Below, piece after piece: positions 1 through 6,819 of a stretch of 26,773 nt of DNA. Every line of letters starts with the position of its first letter. Within the stretch, counting starts at the first letter, position 1. Both the position numbers and the translations under genes were made by a program. The stretch spans positions 1-26,773 of the forward strand of contig CAYWYJ010000042.1 in assembly GCA_964462635.1 (NCBI GenBank), written 5' to 3'. The notes beneath the pieces are model-generated. The model searched no databases and was not told the DNA's origin. It worked only from the letters and a program-made list of their open reading frames with translations. This DNA is from JBFMAI01 sp964462635. GTDB lineage: Bacteria; Planctomycetota; Phycisphaerae; UBA1845; Fen-1342.

Positions 1-291
1 TCCGAAGATGCGCAGCCGGATGGACCCCACCGTACCCCAGGGCTGAATGCGGATGTAGTTGATATACCCAGGATCCCCGGTAACGTCGTCGAAGGCTTCG
101 AATGTCCAGAGCTGGCTCCATACGCTGCCCTTGCGAATCAGGACACCGATGTCGTTTCCCAAGACGTCCTGGACAATCGAGTACTGTACGTTCTGTTGGT
201 AATACCCGCTGTACTCCCTGATCACGTTGCGGGCTAGGGTTCCGGAGACGCCGAGCCCAACAGTGACCGTTGCGAGCAAGAGCGATCTCAT
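1..291 (-). CDS. Exported protein of unknown function, N-terminal part (cut by window edge)
   Basis: An open frame of 97 codons runs from an ATG at 291 to the window edge without a stop. The ATG is preceded by a Shine-Dalgarno-like AAAGGA about 8 bases upstream. The first 20 or so residues (MRSLLLATVTVGLGVSGTLA) form a signal peptide with a plausible cleavage after A20. The remainder is rich in Y, Q, V and aromatic residues with alternating hydrophobics, as expected for a beta-rich secreted domain. It lies 70 bases downstream of the PEP-CTERM gene on the same strand, so the two may be co-transcribed. I do not recognise the family, and the C-terminus, where a sorting tail might be, is outside the window. 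Confidence 0.65.
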   Translation of the reverse strand, partial: MRSLLLATVTVGLGVSGTLARNVIREYSGYYQQNVQYSIVQDVLGNDIGVLIRKGSVWSQLWTFEAFDDVTGDPGYINYIRIQPWGTVGSIRLRIFG

Positions 292-361
292 GGTCTTCGT
301 CCTTTCTGGTTGTCCGTCGGGGCCGGAGTCACGCAGCACCGATCCGCACGGACTTGCCCAG

Positions 362-1048
362 TCAGATTCTCCGCGTTCGAGTGCACAGGAGCGCGACGAG
401 CGCCATGACCCGGGCGGACGGCTCCGGCACGACCCCAAAACGGAAGTAGTCCCACGCGGCCAGACTGGAGCCTCCGCGGACGATGTCGCCAAAGCCGGCG
501 ACCGGCGAAGAGTACCCTTCGAAGAACACCCCCTCGAGCGCAAGGTTGCCATCGACATGAAGCTCGTAGCTGCGCATGTCTCCCGAGCGCAGCTCGAACT
601 CATGGAACACATTGGGCTCCAACTGCACGTAGACGCCCGGCTCGTAGAAGCTTAACAGGTAGTCTTCGGCAAAAATAAATATGACTGCGTAACGCTCATC
701 CGATGTGACGCCCACGCCCGGATCTTCCCAGGGCGCTGCCTCCTGGACGTTCATCCTCCAGGCCATTACGAACGTCTCTCCGGGTTGGGGATCAAGACCG
801 CCGGCAGGACACATCCCGTAGCTGTCCGTGATGCCGGGATCCGCCCTCGAGTCGATGAACAAGCTGCCGTTCTCGAGCCAGCGCTGCGCCGGGGGATTGG
901 TAGCGTAGCGGACCCACCCCTCGTTTTCGGGAAACTCGTTGCCCTCGTAAGCAAACCAGTACGGCTCGGCCCACGCCGTGCCCACGGCAACGCCCAGCAC
1001 GACGGCCACGACCGTCACACCCCGCCAACGCAATGCACACGCCATCAT
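362..1048 (-). CDS. PEP-CTERM sorting-domain protein
   Basis: A 228-residue exported protein. Residues 1-27 form a signal peptide ending in AWA. The middle is beta-rich with many aromatic residues and looks like a lectin/laminin-G-type fold (for example YELHVDGNLALEG), which is a guess. The C-terminus, from about residue 207, has the PEP-CTERM layout: VPEPS, a short hydrophobic stretch (VMALVALL), then a basic end (RTRR). Such tails are recognised by an exosortase, which removes them during export to the surface or exopolysaccharide matrix. No exosortase gene is in this window. The start has a strong AAGGAGGT ribosome-binding site; a second ATG directly follows the first, so the true start could be 1045. 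The hydrophobic stretch is short compared with typical members. Confidence 0.8.
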   Translation of the reverse strand: MMACALRWRGVTVVAVVLGVAVGTAWAEPYWFAYEGNEFPENEGWVRYATNPPAQRWLENGSLFIDSRADPGITDSYGMCPAGGLDPQPGETFVMAWRMNVQEAAPWEDPGVGVTSDERYAVIFIFAEDYLLSFYEPGVYVQLEPNVFHEFELRSGDMRSYELHVDGNLALEGVFFEGYSSPVAGFGDIVRGGSSLAAWDYFRFGVVPEPSARVMALVALLCTRTRRI

Positions 1049-1208
1049 TCTGACCTCCTTGCCGTGCAGCGCCGCAGCCCAATGAGCACGCGCCTGAATG
1101 TGCGCGGCTCCCGGACCACGCTGAGACAGCGGTGTCCCATGTGGCTTGCGGGTTCCGGGCCGCCGAGCTCAGCGTCCGGGGCGCGGGGTCCGCCTCGGCC
1201 GGCGCCTT

Positions 1209-1237
1209 CTTTCATTTCTCCTTTTTCCTTTTTCATT
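1209..1237 (-). repeat. A-rich GAAA/AAAGGA low-complexity tract after hydA
   Basis: Directly after the hydA stop codon the minus strand reads as a purine tract of AATGAAA, AAAGGA and GAAATGAAAG units, very unlike the surrounding GC-rich DNA. It has no hairpin and so is not an intrinsic terminator. The rest of the 1049-1239 spacer shows nothing recognisable. Confidence 0.45.
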
Positions 1238-1239
1238 CG

Positions 1240-3003
1240 TCAGTGCACGACTTCCCGCGCATGATACTGCGTATGCAGTAGTTCGTGGCTGCGGGCGCTC
1301 AACGGCGCGCCCAGAAACTCGTCATAGAGCCGCTGGACCGTCGGGTTGCGGTGCGCGGCCCGCAACGGGGCGTCCCGGTCAATCCGGTACAGCGCGTCGA
1401 GCCGCGACCTCAGGGCCGCGCGGTCCGTCCCCAACGGTTGCCCGCCGCCCGCGATACACCCGCCCGGGCACGTCATCACCTCGACGAAGTGCAGATGCCG
1501 GCGATCGGTCCGGATTTCATCGAGCAAACGCCCCGCGTTGGCCAGACCGCTCACGACCGCGACGTGGACTTCCAGCTCGCCCATCTTCACAGTGGCCTGC
1601 TTGACGGCCTCCAGCCCGCGGACGGCCTTCAGGCGGGTCGCCGGCAGCTCCTGTCCCGTCAGTAGGTAGTGTGCCGTCCGCAACGCCGCCTCCGCCACGC
1701 CGCCCGTCGCGCCGAACAGCTTGCCCGCCGAACTGCGCTCCCCGAACGGCGAGTCCGCCGGCTCGGGATCCAGCCGCGCCGGATCGAGGCCGCGCAGCCG
1801 AATCAGCCGCAGCAGCTCCCGCGTGGTGAGGACGGCGTCCACGTCGGGCAACCCGTGGCGCGCCAGCTCGGGCCGCCCCGCCTCGAACTTCTTGGCCGTG
1901 CAGGGCATGATGGCGACGCTGTAGATGTCGGCCGCGTCGCGTCCCTCACGCTCGGCGAGGTGGCTCTTGATCAGGGCCCCCAGCATCTGCTGCGGGCTCT
2001 TGCACGTGGACAGGTTACCGACGAAGTCGGGATGGAACTCCTCGACGTACTTGATCCAACCCGGCGAGCAGCTCGTCAGCAGCGGCAGCGGCCCGCCCGT
2101 CTTGATTCGATGCACCAGTTCCGCGGCCTCCTCCATCACCGTCAGGTCGGCGCTGAACGACGTGTCGAAGACCCGGTCGAAGCCCAGACGCCGCAGCATG
2201 GCGTTCAGGATGCCCGCCGCGTCCGCGCCGGGTCGCAGGCCGAGTTCCGCGGCGATGGTGACGGAGACCGCGGGCGCGTGCTGGACGACCACGAGCGGCC
2301 CCCCGTCGGCCGCGCGGCCCTCCCACGGGGCACCGGCCCTCAGCCGGTGATTCAGCGCCTCGACGACCTCCTTGACGTGGCTCTGCTCGGTGAGCGCGCC
2401 GGTCGGGCAGGCCATGACGCACTGGCCGCAGTTGATGCAGCTCGACACGTTGAGGCCCTGGTCGAACGCGGTCCCCACGTGCGCCCGGCTGCCGCGATGG
2501 ATGAAGTCGATCGCCGCGACGCCCTGGATCTCCTCGCACACCCGGACACACTTGCCGCACAGGATGCACTTGGCCGGATCGCGCACGATGGAGGCGCTGG
2601 ACGTGTCGGCGTGGTACTGGCGGCGGGTGCCGAAATAGCGGCGTTGCCGGACGCCCAGCTCCGCGGCCAGCTCTTGCAGCCGGCAGTTGTTGTTGCGGAC
2701 GCAGTACAGGCAGTCGTCGGGGTGGTTGGCCAGCAGCAGCTCGACGATGGTCTTGCGGGCCCGCAGCGCCCGCGGCGAGTGGGTCCAGACCTTCATCCCG
2801 GGCGCGACGGGGAACGCGCAACTGGGTACCAGGTTGCGCTGCCCCTCGACCTCGACGACGCACAAACGGCAGGCCCCGGTCGGCGTGAGCTGCTCCAGGT
2901 TGCACAACGTCGGCACGTGGAGGCCGGCGCGGCGCAGCGCGGTCAGCAGCATCTCGCCCGGCTGGGCCTCGATGGGTCGGTTGTTGACTTGCAGCGTAAT
3001 CAC
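1240..3003 (-). CDS. hydA: [FeFe]-hydrogenase catalytic subunit HydA/HndD
   Basis: Catalytic subunit of an NAD(P)H-linked, probably electron-bifurcating, cytosolic [FeFe]-hydrogenase (587 residues). Domains in order: plant-type [2Fe-2S] ferredoxin (C34, C45, C48, C62); His-Cys [4Fe-4S] site (H94, C98, C101, C107); two [4Fe-4S] clusters (C146/C149/C152/C156 and C189/C192/C195/C199); H-cluster domain with L1 TSCSPGW (310-316), L2 IMPCTAKKFE (C368) and L3 EVMTCPGGCIAGGGQP; and a C-terminal small-subunit-like segment ending in HELLHTQY. L1 has Ser where the textbook motif has its second Cys. The GTG at 3003 is chosen because GGTGGAG lies 6 bases upstream; an in-frame GTG at 3015 lacks a ribosome-binding site. 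It follows hydB by only a few bases, as the last gene of the rex-hydCBA operon. No hydEFG maturation genes are in the window. Confidence 0.93.
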   Translation of the reverse strand: MITLQVNNRPIEAQPGEMLLTALRRAGLHVPTLCNLEQLTPTGACRLCVVEVEGQRNLVPSCAFPVAPGMKVWTHSPRALRARKTIVELLLANHPDDCLYCVRNNNCRLQELAAELGVRQRRYFGTRRQYHADTSSASIVRDPAKCILCGKCVRVCEEIQGVAAIDFIHRGSRAHVGTAFDQGLNVSSCINCGQCVMACPTGALTEQSHVKEVVEALNHRLRAGAPWEGRAADGGPLVVVQHAPAVSVTIAAELGLRPGADAAGILNAMLRRLGFDRVFDTSFSADLTVMEEAAELVHRIKTGGPLPLLTSCSPGWIKYVEEFHPDFVGNLSTCKSPQQMLGALIKSHLAEREGRDAADIYSVAIMPCTAKKFEAGRPELARHGLPDVDAVLTTRELLRLIRLRGLDPARLDPEPADSPFGERSSAGKLFGATGGVAEAALRTAHYLLTGQELPATRLKAVRGLEAVKQATVKMGELEVHVAVVSGLANAGRLLDEIRTDRRHLHFVEVMTCPGGCIAGGGQPLGTDRAALRSRLDALYRIDRDAPLRAAHRNPTVQRLYDEFLGAPLSARSHELLHTQYHAREVVH

Positions 3004-3018
3004 GGTCCACTCCACCGC

Positions 3019-5010
3019 TCAGTTCGTGACGACCGCATTCAGGCGACACGCGCGCCGGCACGCGCCACACCCGATGCACAGCTCTTCCACGATGTAGTGC
3101 GGGCTCTTGAGCGCGCCCTTGACCGCCCCGGTCGGGCATTGCTTGGCGCACAGCGTGCAACCCTTGCACTTCTCCGGGTCGATGCGGTAGTGCAGCAGCT
3201 CGGCACAGACGTGCGCGGGACACCGCCGATCGAACACGTGGGCCTCGTACTCGTCCCGGAACCAGCGGAGCGTGCTGAGGACCGGGTTCGGCGCGGACTG
3301 CCCGAGGCCGCACAGACTCGTGTCGCGGATCACCTCGGCCAGACGGTTCAGGTACATCACGCCTTTGAAGCGTTCCAGCGCCTGCACGCCGGTCTCGTTC
3401 CGCCGGGCGCGGGTGATTGACTGGAGGATTTCCAGCATGTGCCGCGTGCCCTCGCGGCAGGGGATGCATTTGCCGCAGCTCTCGCGCTGGATGAAGTCCA
3501 TGAAGAACTTGGCCACGTCGACCATGCAGTTGTCTTCATCCATGACGACCAGGCCGCCGGAGCCCATCATCGCCCCGACGGTCTTCAATGATTCGTAGTC
3601 GATCTGGATGTCGAGGTGTTGCTCGGGGATGCAGCCGCCCGACGGCCCCCCGATCTGCGCCGCCTTGAACGCCTTACCGTCCGGCGGCCCCCCGCCGATG
3701 TCGAAGATGATCTGCCGCAGCGAGGTGCCCATCGCCACCTCGACCAGGCCGGTCCGGGCCACTTTGCCCGACAGGGCGAAGACCTTCGTGCCCTTGCTCG
3801 TCGCGGTCCCCAGCGCGGCGAACGCGTCCGGGCCGCCTCCCACGAGCGTCGGCAGGTTCGCCAGCGTTTCCACGTTGTTGATGACCGTGGGCTTGCCGAA
3901 CAGGCCGCTGACGGCGGGGAACGGCGGCCGCGGCCGCGGCATCCCCCGCCGCCCTTCCACGCTGGCGATCAGGGCCGTCTCTTCGCCGCAGACGAACGCG
4001 CCGGCCCCCTGCTTGAGCTTGATCTCGAGGTTGGCCCCGCTGCCGAGGATGTTCTCGCCCAGCAGTCCGTACGCCTTGGCCTGCTCAATGGCCCCGCTGA
4101 GCAGCCGAATGGCCAGCGGATACTCGGCGCGGATGTAGACGTACGCCTTGGTGGCCCCGATCGCGTACGCGGCGATACCGATGCCCTCGACCAGCCGGTG
4201 CGGGTCGCCCTCGATGACCGCCCGGTCCATGAAGGCCCCGGGGTCCCCCTCGTCGGCGTTGCAGATGAGGTACTTCTGGTAACCGGGCGTATTGAGGGCG
4301 ATCTTCCACTTGCGGCCGGTGGGGAAGCCGCCGCCGCCGCGCCCGCGGAGCCCGCTGCGCTCGACCGCGTCGCACAACTCGGCCCGCGTGAACTTGTGCA
4401 GGACGTGGGCGTAGGCGCGGTAGCCGCCGCGGGCCAGGTATTCGTCAATGCTCTTCGGGTCCACCAGGCCGCAGTTGGCCAGCACCCAGCGGGTCTGCGG
4501 CTTGAAGAACGGGTGCTCGTCGAGGAACGGCACGTCCGGCCAAGTCCGCAGTGCGGCACCGTCTTCGTCCTCGGGCGAGGACCGGAATTGGCCCAGCACG
4601 CCGTCGGCGGGCACCGTCTCCGCCAGCACCTGATCGAGTAGCTCCTTCACGCGCTCGGCCTTCATGTGGGTGAAGCTGATCCGCGGACGCCCGGGAAGCT
4701 GAACGTCGAGCAACGGTTCGGCGGAACACAGGCCGATGCAGCCGACTTCCAGGACGTCGGCGTCCAGACGACGCTCGCCGACGTAGGCCCGCACCGCCTC
4801 CAGCGTCTTGCCCGCCCCCGCCCCGAGCCCGCACGTCCCCGCCCCCACGTAGATGACCGGCTTGGTCACGTCCAGCCGCCGCAGGCTGTGCAGATACGCT
4901 CTCCACGGTCGGCCATTCGCGCCGCCGCACAGCAGCTCGGCCACGTCATGCGGGCGAAGCATGGCCAGGCCCCTGGTCGTGATGTCAGCTCGTGGCGTCG
5001 TCATGTTCAT
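3019..5010 (-). CDS. hydB: Hydrogenase NADH-binding flavoprotein subunit HydB/HndC (NuoF-like)
   Basis: The diaphorase subunit of the trimeric hydrogenase; it binds FMN and NADH and passes electrons to HydA. A thioredoxin-like [2Fe-2S] domain comes first (GTCGLGAGAG, then VGCIGLC). The NuoF core follows, with the glycine-rich NADH/FMN motif GRGGGGFPTG, the CNADEGDPGAF motif and GAFVCGEETALI. Next is a [4Fe-4S] site (SCGKCIPCREGT plus the Cys of SLCGLG). The last 55 residues carry two [4Fe-4S] motifs (CKGCTLCAKQCP and CIGCGACRRACR). At 663 residues it has the usual length of HydB/HndC rather than the shorter complex I NuoF. The start at 5010 overlaps the end of hydC by 26 bases, suggesting translational coupling; ATG 5004 is an alternative. 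Confidence 0.93.
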   Translation of the reverse strand: MNMTTPRADITTRGLAMLRPHDVAELLCGGANGRPWRAYLHSLRRLDVTKPVIYVGAGTCGLGAGAGKTLEAVRAYVGERRLDADVLEVGCIGLCSAEPLLDVQLPGRPRISFTHMKAERVKELLDQVLAETVPADGVLGQFRSSPEDEDGAALRTWPDVPFLDEHPFFKPQTRWVLANCGLVDPKSIDEYLARGGYRAYAHVLHKFTRAELCDAVERSGLRGRGGGGFPTGRKWKIALNTPGYQKYLICNADEGDPGAFMDRAVIEGDPHRLVEGIGIAAYAIGATKAYVYIRAEYPLAIRLLSGAIEQAKAYGLLGENILGSGANLEIKLKQGAGAFVCGEETALIASVEGRRGMPRPRPPFPAVSGLFGKPTVINNVETLANLPTLVGGGPDAFAALGTATSKGTKVFALSGKVARTGLVEVAMGTSLRQIIFDIGGGPPDGKAFKAAQIGGPSGGCIPEQHLDIQIDYESLKTVGAMMGSGGLVVMDEDNCMVDVAKFFMDFIQRESCGKCIPCREGTRHMLEILQSITRARRNETGVQALERFKGVMYLNRLAEVIRDTSLCGLGQSAPNPVLSTLRWFRDEYEAHVFDRRCPAHVCAELLHYRIDPEKCKGCTLCAKQCPTGAVKGALKSPHYIVEELCIGCGACRRACRLNAVVTN

Positions 5011-5500
5011 TCCCGTGGTCCGCCTCCGCCGGCGGGTTCTGCGCGTCGTAGTGCCGGAGAATCTTGCCCACGCCGTCCGGCGTGACGCCCGCGTGGAAAT
5101 CTCCATTCACGGTGACCACCGGTGCCAACCCGCAGGCCCCGAGGCAGGCGACCACCTCCAGGCTGTGCCCGCCGTCCCGCGCGGTCTGCCCCGGCTCGAT
5201 CTTCAGTTGCTGTCGCAAGGCATCGAGCACCGCCGCCGAGCCCTTCACGTGGCACGCCGTTCCGCGGCACACCTGACAGTGCACCCGGCCCAGCGGCTGA
5301 AACCGGAACTGGTTGTAGAACGTGGCCACGCCGTAGACCTTGCTCACCGGCAGGCACAGGCGCTGCCCGATGGCCTCCATCGCGGGCCGCGACAAGTAGC
5401 CCAGGTGGTCCTGGACCGCCTGCAAGATGGGAATCAGTTGCTCCCGGCGTGCCTCGGGAAAGCGATCCAGTACGACTGCCACGCCGTTGGGACCCGTCAT
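4985..5500 (-). CDS. hydC: Hydrogenase [2Fe-2S] subunit HydC/HndA (NuoE-like)
   Basis: A 171-residue NuoE-family thioredoxin-like [2Fe-2S] subunit of the NADH-linked hydrogenase. The cluster Cys are visible as C-x4-C (CQVCRGTAC, first and last) and C-x3-C (CLGAC) in the second half. The N-terminal helical part has the family's SKVYGVATFYNQF segment. The ATG at 5498-5500 overlaps the rex stop codon as ATGA, and GGAGG lies about 8 bases upstream, so it is probably translationally coupled to rex. Its 3' end overlaps hydB. Together with hydB and hydA it makes a complete HydABC set in the order C-B-A. Confidence 0.92.
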   Translation of the reverse strand: MTGPNGVAVVLDRFPEARREQLIPILQAVQDHLGYLSRPAMEAIGQRLCLPVSKVYGVATFYNQFRFQPLGRVHCQVCRGTACHVKGSAAVLDALRQQLKIEPGQTARDGGHSLEVVACLGACGLAPVVTVNGDFHAGVTPDGVGKILRHYDAQNPPAEADHGNEHDDATS

Positions 5501-6135
5501 GCCAATGCCTCCAGCCGCTCCGTCTCCGGGCGGGCGAAGAAGACGACCTTCTCCAACGAAACGGCCAAGTCCACATCTTCGACGTACACCGTGGGCGGGG
5601 TCTGAAGTCGTACGGGGGCGAGGTTCAGAATCCCCCGCACGCCCGCGCGCACCAGCCGATCGGCCGCGTCCTGGGCTGCCTCCCCCGGCACGGCGATGAT
5701 CCCCACCAACGCGGGGTCCGCCCGCAGGACGGACTCCAACTCCGCGCTGGCGTGGCAGCGACAACCGTCAATAATGCGGCCGACTTTCTCCGGCGACACG
5801 TCGAACGCCGCGACGAACCGGAGTTCCGGGTGCATCCGCGTGAAGTGCTTGAGGACCGCCCGCCCGAGCGAGCCGAGCCCGACCAGGGCGACTCCCGGCC
5901 GCTGGGGCGGATCGAGCACGCGTCCGATGCGGTCAACCAGCCCCCCCGCGTCGTATCCCTTGGCGGGGCTCCCGGTGTACCCGATGGTCATGACGTCTCG
6001 GCGGACGACCGCAGAGGTCACTTGCGCCAGACCCGCCAGTTCGTGGGAGTAGATGCGCGACTTGCCCTCGGCCAGCCAACGGCGCAGGTGCCGGCGGTAG
6101 GCGACGAGCCGCTCGACCATCCTCGGCGGTATCAC
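5497..6135 (-). CDS. rex: Redox-sensing transcriptional repressor Rex
   Basis: A cytosolic repressor that senses the NADH/NAD+ ratio; NADH releases it from DNA. The N-terminal third is the winged helix (KSRIYSHELAGLAQVTSAVV, then RRDVMTIG, matching the family's QVRKDLxxFG). A Rossmann domain follows, with GLGSLG as its nucleotide-binding loop, then AAFDVSPEK and GIIAVPGEAAQ. The C-terminus swaps a helix in the Rex dimer. GTG at 6135 is preferred: it gives a start MIPPRMVERL, which aligns with other Rex proteins, and AAAGGTG sits about 7 bases upstream. The frame is open up to a TTG at 6165. It is first in the hydrogenase operon and overlaps hydC by ATGA. A Rex-like operator overlaps the promoter upstream, so it likely controls itself and the hydrogenase. 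Confidence 0.92.
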   Translation of the reverse strand: MIPPRMVERLVAYRRHLRRWLAEGKSRIYSHELAGLAQVTSAVVRRDVMTIGYTGSPAKGYDAGGLVDRIGRVLDPPQRPGVALVGLGSLGRAVLKHFTRMHPELRFVAAFDVSPEKVGRIIDGCRCHASAELESVLRADPALVGIIAVPGEAAQDAADRLVRAGVRGILNLAPVRLQTPPTVYVEDVDLAVSLEKVVFFARPETERLEALA

Positions 6136-6261
6136 GAGCGGCACCTTTGGTTGAAGGTGAGCCAAGTTAACGCTACGGCGCGGTTGGCCGTCGTGCCGAG
6201 CTGCGTTTGACCACGAGTTATCACTTGTGCTCTCCGATCATCTGGCTGCTACCATAATCAC

Positions 6262-6281
6262 ACTGTTATTTCTTTCACAGT
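6262..6281 (-). promoter_or_regulatory. Candidate Rex operator
   Basis: The minus strand reads CTGTGAAAGAAATAACAG inside a 20-base imperfect palindrome with arms ACTGT/ACAGT. It resembles Rex sites of the TTGTGAAA-n2-TTTCACAA and TTGTTAA-n4-TTAACAA kinds: the left half CTGTGAA and right half ATAACAG each match five of seven positions of the second. It overlaps the last bases of the -10 box of the promoter at 6279-6307, where a bound repressor would block RNA polymerase. It lies about 130 bases before the chosen rex start. Confidence 0.6.
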
Positions 6282-6307
6282 ATATCATCTCGGCGCTTGA
6301 GCGTCAA
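6279..6307 (-). promoter_or_regulatory. Sigma-70-type promoter of rex-hydCBA
   Basis: On the minus strand TTGACG (6307-6302) and TATACT (6284-6279) are separated by exactly 17 bases. Each differs from the consensus boxes by one or two bases. The surrounding DNA is locally AT-rich in an otherwise GC-rich window. Transcription would begin near 6272 and give a leader of about 135 bases before rex. Confidence 0.65.
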
Positions 6308-6405
6308 GACTTGAGCATACACAAATCCGGCATCGCATCGGGCCAAATGCCGTGCCAAGCGGCGACCACCGACCATTTAAGGAGATACGAGCTAGCGTGT
6401 CTCAA

Positions 6406-6662
6406 CACCGACCGGCCCGTGGGGAGCCCCGCAGGGGCGTTTGAATGTAGCCCCGGGCGCGAGCCCCGGGGAAACGGCCCCCGAACTGGAGCCCCGAAGG
6501 GGCGACTGAAGCCTCAATCGCCCGCTGCGCGGGCTCCAGGGTGAATGATGGCTCGCGGATCCCCGGGCTAGCGCCCGGGGCTACACTCGGTCGCCCGCTG
6601 GGCTCTCTAAACATGGCCCTGGCAGCCTACTGGGCGGTGCCACAGGGTCTGGTCACGCCCTT
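6406..6662 (+). repeat. Dispersed structured repeat, copy 1
   Basis: This stretch fills most of the spacer between rex and the binding-protein gene and recurs in the same orientation at 19822-20103. Shared landmarks in order are CACCGACCGGCCCGTGGGG, AGGGGCGTTTGA, TGTAGCCCCGGGCGCGAGCC, AGGGGCGACTGAAG, GGCGGGCTCC-like and GCGCCCGGGGCT segments, GGTGCCAC and TCACRCCCTT. It is a chain of short GC hairpins (such as GCCCC-GAA-GGGGC), and its left arm TGTAGCCCCGGGCGC pairs with the right arm GCGCCCGGGGCTACA. Open frames across it are unlikely to be genes. It could be a MITE-like element or a structured RNA. Confidence 0.75.
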
Positions 6663-6766
6663 CGGCACCTAGTATTCGTGCGTGCAAGGTCCGCCAACTA
6701 TCGGCTCCTTTCCGGCCGTACCGTGCGAGGGGCGCCAACCTCTTCCGTTCCGTCGCCCGTACTGCC

Positions 6767-6795
6767 TTGACAGTGGCGCTCGCTTGCCGTATCGC
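6767..6795 (+). promoter_or_regulatory. Possible promoter of the binding-protein gene
   Basis: A perfect TTGACA -35 box is followed after 17 bases by TATCGC, which matches only the first three positions of the -10 consensus. Transcription would start about 18 bases before the ATG at 6820. The good -35 and spacing argue for it; the weak -10 argues against. Confidence 0.35.
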
Positions 6796-6819
6796 AGCCC
6801 TGGACTTGGAGGTCACCTC

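Noticed and set aside
1669..3420. A 583-codon plus-strand frame across hydA and hydB
   Set aside because: It is the shadow of two clearly conserved hydrogenase genes; its own translation is Arg/Ala-rich and lacks any motif.
6227..6544. A 105-codon frame over repeat copy 1, and similar frames over copy 2
   Set aside because: The frame is made by the repeat itself (SPG/GAP-rich peptide) and is not preserved between the two copies.
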